Positions 54,560-63,675 of a stretch of 64,000 nucleotides of DNA are shown here, in pieces. The position numbers and the translations under genes are program-made. Location of the stretch: positions 1 through 64,000 of the forward strand of contig JAPKMT010000003.1 in the NCBI GenBank assembly GCA_026645735.1. Reading direction: 5' to 3'. Below the pieces are notes generated by a model, which ran no database searches, had not been told where the DNA came from, and saw only the letters and a list, made by a program, of their open reading frames with translations. This DNA is from Flexilinea sp. (GTDB lineage: Bacteria; Chloroflexota; Anaerolineae; Anaerolineales; Anaerolineaceae). Positions within the stretch are counted from its first letter, which is position 1; each line of letters begins with the position of its first letter.

Positions 54560-55585
54560 TCAATCTGAATATTGGATATGAACCAATGCGCCTTCTTTAA
54601 AAGAACGCGTTGTGGCAAATGCGATTTGAGTTGATCGTGTTCCATCATAAACATTGATTTCAGGAGTTTTACCGGTCAGAACGCAATCAATGAAATACTG
54701 TAATTCTGAGCGATAGGCTTCATCAAAACGTTCCGGGAACGCTTCGACGCATTCTGTGACAACGCCCTGTTCGTTGTATAAAATTGCCAGGTTTTTTTGC
54801 GGGACTGGACTGATCCGGATCGATCCCTTTGTACCGACTATTTCTGTTTCGATATGATATCCGTGAGCTGCAGTTCGTCCTGTGTGAATGATTCCCATCG
54901 CATCATTTTGAAATTTGTAGAGTGCACAACCGGCTTCGGCATCACCGATTTCTGCAAATTGTGGGAATCCATAACTGGATCCGACAGCATAAACGGAGAC
55001 AGGATCCGATTTAAGGAACCATCGCATCAGATCAATATCATGAATCGCCATGTCGATGAACAAGCCGCCGCTTGTTTTTGCAAATTTTAGTGCGCCCTCA
55101 ATATATTTCAAAGGATCGACTCCCGTTGCTTTTACAAGGTAAGGTTCTCCAATCGCACCATCTTCTATTTTAGCTTTGGCATATACATACGATGGATCAA
55201 ATCGCCGCATAAAACCGAGTAAAAAGACTTTTTCGGGGTGCTTTTCAACTGCTTTTTCCGCTGCAAAGCACTCATCCACTGTGATGCCCAACGGTTTTTC
55301 ACAAAAAACATGTTTTCCCGCATCTAACGCCGCAGCAAGCTGTTTGCAATGTTCTCCGCTTGACGTGACGATTGCAACTGCCTGAATATCTGCTTTGGCA
55401 AGCATTTCATCATAATTGGTATAGCAGTCCTGAACATTCAGCTCATTTTTTGCATAGGCTAATTCGCTTTCCAATAAACTGCAGGCGGCGGTTAATTCTG
55501 CTCCGGGAATTTTAAATGCCAGATTTCTTGCGTGTATTTTTCCTAAACGACCCAACCCTGCAACTCCAATTTTTACCTTTTCCAT
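54560..55585 (-). CDS. Gfo/Idh/MocA-family dehydrogenase, inositol 2-dehydrogenase-like
   Basis: 341 residues. NAD site VKIGVAGLGRLGKIHARNL, the EKP motif (HVFCEKPLGITVDE) carrying the catalytic lysine, and the substrate-pocket motif GGLFIDMAIHDIDLMRWFL with Asp and His acting in hydride transfer, as in IolG. It is divergent from the sugar ABC transporter 600 bp away, so a sugar or cyclitol imported by that system is a likely substrate. Confidence 0.9.
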   Translation of the reverse strand: MEKVKIGVAGLGRLGKIHARNLAFKIPGAELTAACSLLESELAYAKNELNVQDCYTNYDEMLAKADIQAVAIVTSSGEHCKQLAAALDAGKHVFCEKPLGITVDECFAAEKAVEKHPEKVFLLGFMRRFDPSYVYAKAKIEDGAIGEPYLVKATGVDPLKYIEGALKFAKTSGGLFIDMAIHDIDLMRWFLKSDPVSVYAVGSSYGFPQFAEIGDAEAGCALYKFQNDAMGIIHTGRTAAHGYHIETEIVGTKGSIRISPVPQKNLAILYNEQGVVTECVEAFPERFDEAYRSELQYFIDCVLTGKTPEINVYDGTRSTQIAFATTRSFKEGALVHIQYSD

Positions 55586-56200
55586 ATATGCTCCTTTTCA
55601 TGGAATTTAATATATTGTCGAAAATGGTCTGCAATTCTGTCTGCGGGTATATTTGCGATCTGTATTACTGAGCTGTGAATCCTCGATCTGTAAAGGATTA
55701 TTTTTCATTCTCAGGTAATTTTCAATTGCCAGACGTGCATATCGAATTTTAGATATCCTGCAAGAATTAGATCGAGAACTGCAGAAAAAATGCAGATATT
55801 TTCATATATGATCGATTGATTGTAAAACTAAAAGTCAAATTTTTGAATAACCTTTCAAACCAGCAATTCGAAATCGGGTAAGAACTTTTGACCTAAGAGA
55901 GAAGTTTTGTTATCGTGTTGTTTTTGCGCAGAACGTAAACGAACTACGATAAAAAATAATTCACCCCTTAATACGAATCGTATTATTGATTTTAGAATAA
56001 CAATTTATGATTTATGTCATATAATTTGTTTAAGAATCATAGCTTAATATCATCTATATATTTACTCGAGACTTGATATAATCAGTTATACCGTTGTAAA
56101 CGTTTGCAATCCCAAATCGTTTTCCATTATTGCATGCGTTTCGGCAAAATCCAGTTTGTGTAAGTTGTTATAAGTTTTCTATATTTTTAAGGAGAAGATA
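55586..56200. other. Divergent intergenic region with a degraded MITE-like copy and promoter
   Basis: The 615-bp gap carries a degraded element from CAGCAATTCGAAATCGGG (55861) to about 55990, with a decayed core (TTATCGTGTTGTTTTTGCGC, then ACGATAA). The right part holds the transporter promoter and operator at 56077-56109. No gene was recognised at 55586-55860. Confidence 0.6.
56077..56109 (+). promoter_or_regulatory. -10 box and LacI-type operator before the sugar-binding protein gene
   Basis: TATAAT at 56077-56082 is followed 12 bp later by TTGTAAACGTTTGCAA (56094-56109), a near-perfect palindrome with the central ACGTTT / AACGTT core of LacI/GalR-family operators. Its place just downstream of the -10 box suggests repression. 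No LacI-type gene is in the window; the -35 box is weak. Confidence 0.65.
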
Positions 56201-57148
56201 ATGAAAAAGTATTTAGTATTAATTCTTATTGTTGTCCTTGCCATGGGAGTTCTTCCCGGAGCAGTAAGCGCTGCGGATAAAATCAAAATTGGTTATTCCT
56301 GCAACAACTTCAATGATACATTTCAAACGGTAATTGAAGGATATGCCAAAGCTTATGCAGAAGCAAATGATATTGATTACTCGTATACAGATGCCGGAGA
56401 AGATGTCATCAAACAGCAGGATCAGATTAAGGCGTTTATTTCTGAAGGAGTCGATGCTCTGGTAGTTGTCCCGGTTGATACAAGCGCTATGGATCCGGTT
56501 ATCAAATTAGCTGCTGAAGCAAAAATTCCTCTTGTTTTTGTCAATAGAAATCCTTTTGCTGGAATCAAGACTGAAGATATTCCGGCAAACACTTATTATG
56601 TTGGTTCCGAATCAATCGATGCCGGTATTTTCCAGGCTGAATATCTTGTCAAGAAATTAGGCGAAGATGCGAAAGTCGGCTATGCAATCCTTGTTGGTAT
56701 GCTTTCTAATGAAGCAGCTGTTGCTCGAACTGAAGGGAACAAGCAAGTATTGGATAAATATGCAGGTTATAAACTGTTAGCTGAGAAAAACGGTGACTGG
56801 CAGCGTGATCAGGGTATGTCCATTACAGAAAACTGGATTACAGCTTATGGGGATGAATTGAATGCGGTTCTGGCGAATAATGATGAAATGGCACTGGGTG
56901 CCATTGAAGCGTTAGAAGCTGCAAAAATTAAAGACAAAGTAATCGTGATGGGTGTAGACCTGATTGACGATGCGAAGGTTGCAATCAAAGAAGGACGTCT
57001 GGATGCATCTGTGCTGCAGGATGGCAAGGGACAAGGTGAAGGTGGAATGAAAATTGCCATGCAAGTTCTTGCTGGTGAAAAAGTCGATCCGATTACGATG
57101 ATTCCGTATGTTCTGGTAACCCCGGAAAATATTGCAGATTACGAATAA
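56201..57148 (+). CDS. Sugar ABC transporter substrate-binding protein (RbsB type)
   Basis: 315 residues with a signal peptide cleaved near SAADKIKIG. Periplasmic-binding-protein type I fold: FNDTFQTVIEGYAKAYAEAN, SEGVDALVVVPVDTSAMDPV, PLVFVNRNPF and the AVLANNDEMALGAIEAL hinge region. An AAGGAGA site precedes the ATG. Preceded by a LacI-type operator and followed by a hairpin, then the ATPase and permease genes. Ribose, galactose or inositol are all possible substrates. Confidence 0.92.
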   Translation: MKKYLVLILIVVLAMGVLPGAVSAADKIKIGYSCNNFNDTFQTVIEGYAKAYAEANDIDYSYTDAGEDVIKQQDQIKAFISEGVDALVVVPVDTSAMDPVIKLAAEAKIPLVFVNRNPFAGIKTEDIPANTYYVGSESIDAGIFQAEYLVKKLGEDAKVGYAILVGMLSNEAAVARTEGNKQVLDKYAGYKLLAEKNGDWQRDQGMSITENWITAYGDELNAVLANNDEMALGAIEALEAAKIKDKVIVMGVDLIDDAKVAIKEGRLDASVLQDGKGQGEGGMKIAMQVLAGEKVDPITMIPYVLVTPENIADYE

Positions 57149-57165
57149 TTGATTTTTTGTGAATA

Positions 57166-57209
57166 AAAGAGGAGGGAGGAAGGAATTCCCTTTCCTCCTC
57201 TTTTTTTTT
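57166..57209 (+). terminator. Intercistronic terminator/attenuator between binding protein and ATPase genes
   Basis: AAAAGAGGAGGGAGGAAGG folds on CCCTTTCCTCCTCTTTTT and ends in nine T. It should release most transcripts after the binding-protein gene, giving excess receptor over transporter. Confidence 0.8.
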
Positions 57210-57331
57210 GAAGATATGTTGTTTTCAGAAAAATTGATATACGTCTTGTGATTAAAAGTTTTTTACTTCCTTGTACAATGAAAGTAGAATACTTTTAAAT
57301 TCAAGATGAAAAAATCCTACGAGGAGAAACG

Positions 57332-58843
57332 ATGGAAAAAGTAAAAGATCTTCTACAGATGGTCAACATTGAGAAGAATTTCCCAGGAGTGAAAGCCCTC
57401 AAAGGTGTAAATCTGAATGTCGGTTATGGGGAAGTTCATGCGCTAGTAGGCGAGAATGGAGCCGGAAAGTCCACATTAATGAAATGTCTGATTGGATTGT
57501 ATCCAGTTACTTCCGGAGAGATTCTTTTTGACGGAAAAACGATTGATCATTATTCAACAGCACAGGCATTAACAATGGGAATTTCGATGATCCATCAGGA
57601 GTTGTCGCCCGTTTTGTATCGCCCGATTATGGAAAACCTCTGGCTCGGAAGAGAACCCTTAAACCGATTCGGTTTTGTCGATCATCAGGAAATGTACAAT
57701 AAAAGCCTGAAGGTACTGCAGGAAATTGAACTGGACGAAGATCCTCGAACATTGATGGTTAATTTGACGGTAGCAAAAATGCAGATGGTCGAAATTGCGA
57801 AAGCGATTTCTTATGACGCCAAGTTGATTATTATGGATGAGCCTTCCTCTGCTTTGACAGAACATGAAGAACAACAATTGTTCAAGATTATTCGAAAACT
57901 GAAATCCAAAGGTACTTCCATCATCTATATCTCCCATCGACTGGCAGAGATATTTGAAATTGCAGACCGGGTAACAGTTTTTCGTGATGGGAAAAATGTT
58001 GGTACTGAATTTATCGATCAATTAACCATGGATCAAATTATTACGATGATGATTGGTCGAACGATGGATGAAATGTATCCAAAAATCCCGTGCCAGATTG
58101 GTGAAACAATTCTTGAAGTAAAGAATTTATCTCATAAAAAATATTTTCGTAACATCTCTTTTGAAGTGAAAAAGGGGGAAATTTTTGGAATTGCCGGCTT
58201 GGTCGGAGCGGGACGAACCGAAGTCATCGAGACAATTTTTGGCATGCGACCAAAAATTTCAGGAGAAGTTCGAATAAACGGTAAACTGGTTGAAATTAAA
58301 AATCCGATGGATGGCATAGCAAATAAAATGGGTTTTCTGACGGAAGATCGCAGAGCAACGGGGATTTTTGCAGTTCTTGGAGTTGATTCCAATATTGCGA
58401 TTCCAAACTATGATCAATTTCTTTCAAAAATCGGATTGGTCGATGACAAGGCAGTGACAATTGGATGTAATGAGTACGTTGAAAAAATTCAAATTAAAAC
58501 GCCCAGTTTAAATCAGGCAATCCAAAACCTAAGCGGTGGAAATCAGCAAAAAGTATTAATGGCTAGATGGTTGATGACAGGACCTGATATTTTATTCCTG
58601 GATGAGCCAACTCGAGGAATTGATGTCGGAGCAAAAGCTGAAATTTATAAATTGATTACCATGTTAGCCGGTGAAGGTAAATGTATCGTAATGGTTTCAT
58701 CGGAGCTGCCGGAAATTCTTGGCATGAGTGACAGAATCATGGTGATGCATGAAGGAAAAATGACCGGTTTATTAGAGAATTCACCGGATTTAACCCAAGA
58801 TACTATTATGCGGTACGCAACCGGAACGCAAGATGATTTTTAA
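57332..58843 (+). CDS. Sugar ABC transporter ATPase (RbsA/MglA type)
   Basis: 503 residues, two ABC domains in one chain. First: Walker A VGENGAGKSTLMKCL, Walker B KLIIMDEPSSALTEHE, switch His IYISHRL. Second: lacks a full Walker A (AGLVGAGRTEVIETIFGM), signature NLSGGNQQKVLMARWL, Walker B DILFLDEPTRGIDVG. This asymmetry is normal for RbsA/MglA proteins. GAGGAG precedes the start. It works with the permease downstream. Confidence 0.95.
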   Translation: MEKVKDLLQMVNIEKNFPGVKALKGVNLNVGYGEVHALVGENGAGKSTLMKCLIGLYPVTSGEILFDGKTIDHYSTAQALTMGISMIHQELSPVLYRPIMENLWLGREPLNRFGFVDHQEMYNKSLKVLQEIELDEDPRTLMVNLTVAKMQMVEIAKAISYDAKLIIMDEPSSALTEHEEQQLFKIIRKLKSKGTSIIYISHRLAEIFEIADRVTVFRDGKNVGTEFIDQLTMDQIITMMIGRTMDEMYPKIPCQIGETILEVKNLSHKKYFRNISFEVKKGEIFGIAGLVGAGRTEVIETIFGMRPKISGEVRINGKLVEIKNPMDGIANKMGFLTEDRRATGIFAVLGVDSNIAIPNYDQFLSKIGLVDDKAVTIGCNEYVEKIQIKTPSLNQAIQNLSGGNQQKVLMARWLMTGPDILFLDEPTRGIDVGAKAEIYKLITMLAGEGKCIVMVSSELPEILGMSDRIMVMHEGKMTGLLENSPDLTQDTIMRYATGTQDDF

Positions 58844-58861
58844 GGGATGAAAGAGGATTCA

Positions 58862-59845
58862 ATGAGACATCAAAATCGACTGCAGGAGATACTAACCAAA
58901 TATGGAATCGTGTTTGTATTAATCGTAATGATTGTTGCGATGAGCATGATCAAACCAAGTTTCCGAACGTTGAATAATATTCTAAATATTTTGACACAAT
59001 GTTCTGTTTATGGAATTTTAGCACTGGGTATGACCGTTGTGATAGTATCGAAGGGAATTGATCTTTCTGTTGGTTCAATTTTAGCTTTATGTGCAGTAAT
59101 TGCAGCCAGTCTTGGCCAGAGTAATACAGCATCTACGAAGTATTTTGTAAATATGTCAGAACTTCCGATCATTGTACCCATATTGGCTGGATTACTGGTC
59201 GGTGCCTTATGTGGTGCGGTGAACGGAGGTTTGATTGCTTTTACAGGCATCCCGGCTTTTATCGCGACATTAGGGATGATGACGATTTGCCGAGGTTTTG
59301 CATATATTTACACTTCAGGAAAACCAGTCAGTACTTTAATCCCGTCTTTTGAGTTTATCGGACAAGGAAGACTGTTGGGGATTCCAATGCCGGTTGTAGT
59401 TTACCTGATCATGATCATCATAACCAAAATTCTTTTGAACAACACACGATTTGGAAAAAGAACTTTTGCTGTCGGTGGAAATATCAACGCAGCCGAAGTA
59501 TCTGGTGTGAATGTTAAGAAAATTCTTCTTTGGGTATATACCTATATGGGCTTATGCGCAGGTGTTGCTGCCATTGTATCGACCGGACGTATGGTCTCAG
59601 CACAGCCAGGATTAGCATCCGGTTATGAACTAACTGCAATTGCGTCAACCACGATCGGTGGTACCAGCCAATCCGGCGGTATCGGAACAGTTTGGGGCGC
59701 TGTCGTAGGGGCATTGGTGCTTTCCGTTATGCGCAATGGAATGACAATTTTAGGGATCCAATCTTATTTGCAGCAAATCGTGGAAGGTGTTGTGATTATT
59801 GTGGCGGTAATTCTTGATATGAGAAAGAACGCACGAAAAGCATAA
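58862..59845 (+). CDS. Sugar ABC transporter permease (RbsC type)
   Basis: 327 residues from the ATG at 58862 (AGAGGA upstream; an ATG 15 nt earlier lacks a site). About ten hydrophobic helices with the RbsC motifs YGILALGMTVVIVSKGIDLS and FAVGGNINAAEVSGVNVKK, plus ASTTIGGTSQSGGIGTVWGA. It starts 18 bp after the ATPase stop and ends before a terminator. Confidence 0.94.
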   Translation: MRHQNRLQEILTKYGIVFVLIVMIVAMSMIKPSFRTLNNILNILTQCSVYGILALGMTVVIVSKGIDLSVGSILALCAVIAASLGQSNTASTKYFVNMSELPIIVPILAGLLVGALCGAVNGGLIAFTGIPAFIATLGMMTICRGFAYIYTSGKPVSTLIPSFEFIGQGRLLGIPMPVVVYLIMIIITKILLNNTRFGKRTFAVGGNINAAEVSGVNVKKILLWVYTYMGLCAGVAAIVSTGRMVSAQPGLASGYELTAIASTTIGGTSQSGGIGTVWGAVVGALVLSVMRNGMTILGIQSYLQQIVEGVVIIVAVILDMRKNARKA

Positions 59846-59872
59846 GAGTAAAATCAGTAAAAATCATCATCG

Positions 59873-59899
59873 AAAGGATCCTGAAATAGGATCCTTTTT
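59873..59899 (+). terminator. Terminator after the sugar ABC permease gene
   Basis: AAAGGATCC and GGATCCTTT form a perfect 9-bp stem with a 7-nt loop, followed by TTTTT. Confidence 0.85.
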
Positions 59900-60070
59900 G
59901 TATCAAAGGAATGGGTTCTTTTGAAATTTTGACGATGACGAATCTATAAAAGTTATCTTCAAATTTTCTATTATTATTCAAAAGTCAGTTGATCTATTTA
60001 ATTTCTGAAAGAGAAAAGTTTTGAAATACATTGATGATCCATTATAATAAACACGGAAAATTTTTCAAAA

Positions 60071-61510
60071 ATGCTGAAAAAACTTATCAATAAAATGCCC
60101 AATCAAAGGGAAGCATGGTTTGTAATCACAATCTTGTTATTGCTGTTTTTACTTTTGTCTTTGCTTTTGACGGATGGACATGGCTGGGGTGATGATTTTG
60201 CCCTTTATCTCAAACAAGCAAAAAATATCGCAGAAAACCATGATTATTCGGATACCGGTTACATTTATAATGTGAGAGAGCCACTTTACTCACCCAAACT
60301 TTATCCGCCCATATATCCATTATTCCTGGCGCTCATCTATAAACTTTTCGGATTGGATTTTATAAAATTAAAAACCGTTAGTGTACTGTTTTATGTGCTC
60401 TATTTGGGTTTGTTGTTTATTTTTTTTCGAAAAAGGTTCTCTTTTTCAATCAGCATTCTCGTAGTAATTTTATTTGGTTTCAATCCGGAATTTTTCACTG
60501 AACTGGATCAGATCCTTTCCGACTTCGCAGCATTATTTTTTACGATGCTTGCGATTCTTGCCATTGAAAAGTTCTCCCAAAAAACTACGGTATTTCAGTC
60601 GATACTGTTAGCAATTCTATTCTGGTTGTCTTATGCATCTCGATCAGCAGGAATTGTGCTAATTCCATCTTTTATTTTGTATCATCTAATTTTGAATAGA
60701 AAAATTACGATTGAGCTCATGTTAACAATCGGATTCGCGGTGATTCTAATGACCATGCAGAAACTGCTGCTGCACGAAGGCGCTTATTTTAATTTCCGGT
60801 TAATTTTTAAAGATTTTTTTGGCACAATATTTTTTAATATTGGTTATTATTCAAAAATTTTAGCAAAATCTATCCTCAGAACGGATGTTTTGCCGATTGT
60901 TCTAATATTTGTCTTTTTCGTGATTGGCGGTATCGTTTTAACACTTTATTCCACAAAGAAAATCGATTTTATCTTTATCTTTTCGTTCTTTTTTCTGGGA
61001 TTGCTTCTTATATTCCCTTCCATTCAAGGACCGAGATATATTTTTCCATTGATTCCAATATCATTAATGTATGGACTTTTTTTCCTGCAGAAAGTTATTA
61101 AGAATGATCAAAGAATCATTCCGGCATTATTATTTTTACTGATCATCGGGAATGTTCCGGAATATGGTCAAATGAAAAAAAAAGCGGTTGAAATTCAAGA
61201 GGCAACAAGCCCTGCTGCGATGAGTCTATATGAATTCATCGATCAGTTCGATGAGGGTGGATTTTATTTCAGGAAACCAAGAGCTTTAGCTTTTTTTGCC
61301 AATGTTCATGCCGGAGTAATTGCTAATGATGACCTGAATCAATTAGAAACAACAATATCTGAAGCTGATCGATTGGATATCCAGTATTTTGTCGAAGATA
61401 AAAAACATTTATCAAGATTTAAAACAATTCAAGAGTTGAATCAGGATAAATTTCTACAAATTTTTGAAAATGAAGGCTTTTTCATCTATCAGTTAAAGGA
61501 TTCCAATTAA
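60071..61510 (+). CDS. Membrane glycosyltransferase-like protein (GT39/ArnT type)
   Basis: 479 residues, about ten to twelve hydrophobic helices. After the first helix comes the acidic motif GHGWGDDFALYLKQAKNIAE, the position of the catalytic Asp in GT-C enzymes, then the YPPIYPLFLALIYKLFG motif usual in dolichyl-phosphate-mannose mannosyltransferase-like proteins. The C-terminal 80 residues are soluble. The acceptor is unknown. It lies between the sugar transporter and the SorC regulator but has terminators upstream, so it is a separate unit. Confidence 0.78.
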   Translation: MLKKLINKMPNQREAWFVITILLLLFLLLSLLLTDGHGWGDDFALYLKQAKNIAENHDYSDTGYIYNVREPLYSPKLYPPIYPLFLALIYKLFGLDFIKLKTVSVLFYVLYLGLLFIFFRKRFSFSISILVVILFGFNPEFFTELDQILSDFAALFFTMLAILAIEKFSQKTTVFQSILLAILFWLSYASRSAGIVLIPSFILYHLILNRKITIELMLTIGFAVILMTMQKLLLHEGAYFNFRLIFKDFFGTIFFNIGYYSKILAKSILRTDVLPIVLIFVFFVIGGIVLTLYSTKKIDFIFIFSFFFLGLLLIFPSIQGPRYIFPLIPISLMYGLFFLQKVIKNDQRIIPALLFLLIIGNVPEYGQMKKKAVEIQEATSPAAMSLYEFIDQFDEGGFYFRKPRALAFFANVHAGVIANDDLNQLETTISEADRLDIQYFVEDKKHLSRFKTIQELNQDKFLQIFENEGFFIYQLKDSN

Positions 61511-61554
61511 CCTTGAAGGATCATATTGTTTGAATAATTACCTGGATTTTAAAC

Positions 61555-62493
61555 ATGGCAGCATCGGATAATATTTATCTCTCTCTGAAAATTTGTCATA
61601 TGTACTATATAGAAAAAAAAAGTCAGAAGGAAATCGCTGCTGAATTAGATATGTCACGCCCTCAAATAAGCAGGATTTTAGCGGCTGCATGGGATAAAAA
61701 CCTGATTTCAGTCAAAATTAATAATCCATTTGAAAATGAAATGAGGTTGGAACGAGAATTAATTACACGATATCAATTGAGAGATGCATTGGTTTTAAAG
61801 ATTAACGAGACTAATAATTTGTCCAGAATTGAAAAATTTGGGCAATTGGCAGCTGTAAATCTGGACTCTTACATCGCTGATAATGACCGTGTTGGCATTT
61901 TAGGAGGATTCACAATTGGCAGCCTTATCCACGGAATCAACACATTTAACAGGAAAAACTTGGAGATTGTTCCATTAATTGGAAACGTTGGTGCTCTGAA
62001 CACGGAATATCAAGCAAATTATCTGGCAAGGAATTTGGCAGGTTTATCAGGTGGCAGAAATTTTTCCTTTAATGCACCCGCCAAACTGATGGATGTTCAA
62101 TCCAAAGAAATTTTGATCAGTGAACCGGACATTGCATCCGTACTTGAGTTAGGCTCCAAATGTGATGTTGTTCTGTTTGAAATCAACGGGATTAATCATC
62201 CATCAGGTTCAATTTTGTTAAGAAGCCTTACGGTGAAAGAAATTGAACTATTAATGAAATTAGGAACCACTGCTTCGATAGGCATTTCGTTTTTGGATAT
62301 TTTTGGAAACCTGATACCATCGGAGATTTCGGACCTGCTATTAGGAAAAACAATTGATGAAATGAAAAAATCCAAAAAAATTGCAGCATCCATTGGGAAG
62401 AACAATATTGATGCAATTAAAGCTGCTTTTATGGGAAAGTATGTCGATATTTTTATGACTGATTTTGATACTGCAAAAGCGCTTTTAGAATAA
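61555..62493 (+). CDS. SorC/DeoR-family sugar-responsive regulator
   Basis: 312 residues. N-terminal helix-turn-helix KSQKEIAAELDMSRPQISRI (about residues 22-41), then a sugar-phosphate-binding SorC domain (DNDRVGILGGFTIGSLIHGI, VPLIGNVGALNTEYQANYLA, DIFGNLIPSE). The ribosome site is weak, so an alternative start is possible. It leads by 22 bp into the UroD-like methyltransferase gene and may control it or the sugar transporter nearby. Confidence 0.87.
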   Translation: MAASDNIYLSLKICHMYYIEKKSQKEIAAELDMSRPQISRILAAAWDKNLISVKINNPFENEMRLERELITRYQLRDALVLKINETNNLSRIEKFGQLAAVNLDSYIADNDRVGILGGFTIGSLIHGINTFNRKNLEIVPLIGNVGALNTEYQANYLARNLAGLSGGRNFSFNAPAKLMDVQSKEILISEPDIASVLELGSKCDVVLFEINGINHPSGSILLRSLTVKEIELLMKLGTTASIGISFLDIFGNLIPSEISDLLLGKTIDEMKKSKKIAASIGKNNIDAIKAAFMGKYVDIFMTDFDTAKALLE

Positions 62494-62514
62494 ATCAGTG
62501 AGGGTGATACGAGA

Positions 62515-63528
62515 ATGAATTCTTACGAACGAGTAATGAACCGTATTCATGGGATTCAAGTTGACCGAATTCCGAATTTATGTATTTTAATGACATTTGC
62601 GGCAAAATACACCGGTACTACTTATGACAAGTACGTAAAGGATTACAGATTATTGGTTGAAGGAAACATTCGCTGCTGCGAAGATTTTGGAATCGATCTG
62701 TTGTCAGCCATTTCTGACCCTGTTCGTGAAGCGGCAGATCTTGGCGCAGAAGTCGTCTTTCCATTTGATGATGTTCCATATTTGCAGAAGGCTTATGTGG
62801 ATAGCATCAAGGATATCAATAAATTGCATTTCATTAAACCGGAAGACGGACGAAGAATGACTGATCGTATTGCTGCTGTGTCTTTGTTTCGTGAAAAAAT
62901 TGGGAAAAATTATCCGGTACTTGGGTGGGTGGAAGGTGCTTTTGCTGAAGCCTGTGATTTACATACAGTTGCAAAGATGATGATATCGATTGTGGATGAG
63001 CCTGAATTCTCAAGTGATTTGTTGAATTTTTGTACTGAACAGGCTATTCTTTTTGCTCAAGCTCAGATCGATGCCGGAGCGGATTTCATCGGTATCGGCG
63101 ATGCTGCTGCATCGCTTATCAGCAAACGGATGTATCAAAAATGGGTTTTTCCATACGAAAAACGAATTATTGAAGCAGTTCATGCCCGAGGAGCGAAAGC
63201 AAAATTGCATATCTGCGGAAATACTAACCATTTATTAGAAGGACTGCTTGCAACCGGAGCTGACATGATTGATATTGATTGGATGGTTGATTTTGATAAA
63301 GCAGTCCGTATTTGTGGCGATAAAGCTTCAATTTGCGGTAATTTTGATCCTGTGTCTGTTTTATTACATGGGTCAACGAAACATGTACATGAAGCGGTAA
63401 CTGCTTGTATCCAAAAATCGAAAGATAATACATTTATTGCGGCTGGATGTGAGGTTCCTGGAAAAACCCCGGTTGAAAATTTGCTTATGGTGAAACAGGC
63501 GATTTTTGATAATAAAATGACTGGATAA
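62515..63528 (+). CDS. UroD-like methyltransferase-family protein (MtaA/CmuA type)
   Basis: 337 residues. N-terminus MNSYERVMNRIHGIQVDRIP as in MtaA/CmuA-like proteins. The zinc ligands of this branch look complete: H232 and C234 in KLHICGN and C312 in AAGCEVPGKTP. The GGAF-like loop reads GWVEGAFAEACDL. Probably transfers a methyl group between a corrinoid and a thiol. It is co-transcribed with the SorC regulator and is a distant paralogue of the gene at 6133. No corrinoid protein gene is visible nearby. Confidence 0.85.
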   Translation: MNSYERVMNRIHGIQVDRIPNLCILMTFAAKYTGTTYDKYVKDYRLLVEGNIRCCEDFGIDLLSAISDPVREAADLGAEVVFPFDDVPYLQKAYVDSIKDINKLHFIKPEDGRRMTDRIAAVSLFREKIGKNYPVLGWVEGAFAEACDLHTVAKMMISIVDEPEFSSDLLNFCTEQAILFAQAQIDAGADFIGIGDAAASLISKRMYQKWVFPYEKRIIEAVHARGAKAKLHICGNTNHLLEGLLATGADMIDIDWMVDFDKAVRICGDKASICGNFDPVSVLLHGSTKHVHEAVTACIQKSKDNTFIAAGCEVPGKTPVENLLMVKQAIFDNKMTG

Positions 63529-63570
63529 CAACCAAATCACGATTCTTAAAGGCATAAATGATTTTTTTCC

Positions 63571-63606
63571 AATTCTCATCCGGGCATATCGGGATAGGAA
63601 TTTTTT
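63571..63606 (+). terminator. Terminator after the UroD-like gene
   Basis: AATTCTCATCCG pairs with CGGGATAGGAATT and ends in a T-run, 43 bp after the stop; it may also serve the convergent gene at the window edge. Confidence 0.7.
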
Positions 63607-63675
63607 CATTAACAATAAAAATTACCCGTCTATGTTTTTAGGGTTATAAAAGATTCAATCATTTGTATCAATGAT

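Noticed and set aside
10999-55990. Dispersed hairpins as Rho-independent terminators
   Set aside because: Several copies lie between divergent genes (14765, 32575, 55861) and have no T-run; five have flanking direct repeats, so transposition explains them better. Single copies between convergent genes may still terminate by chance.
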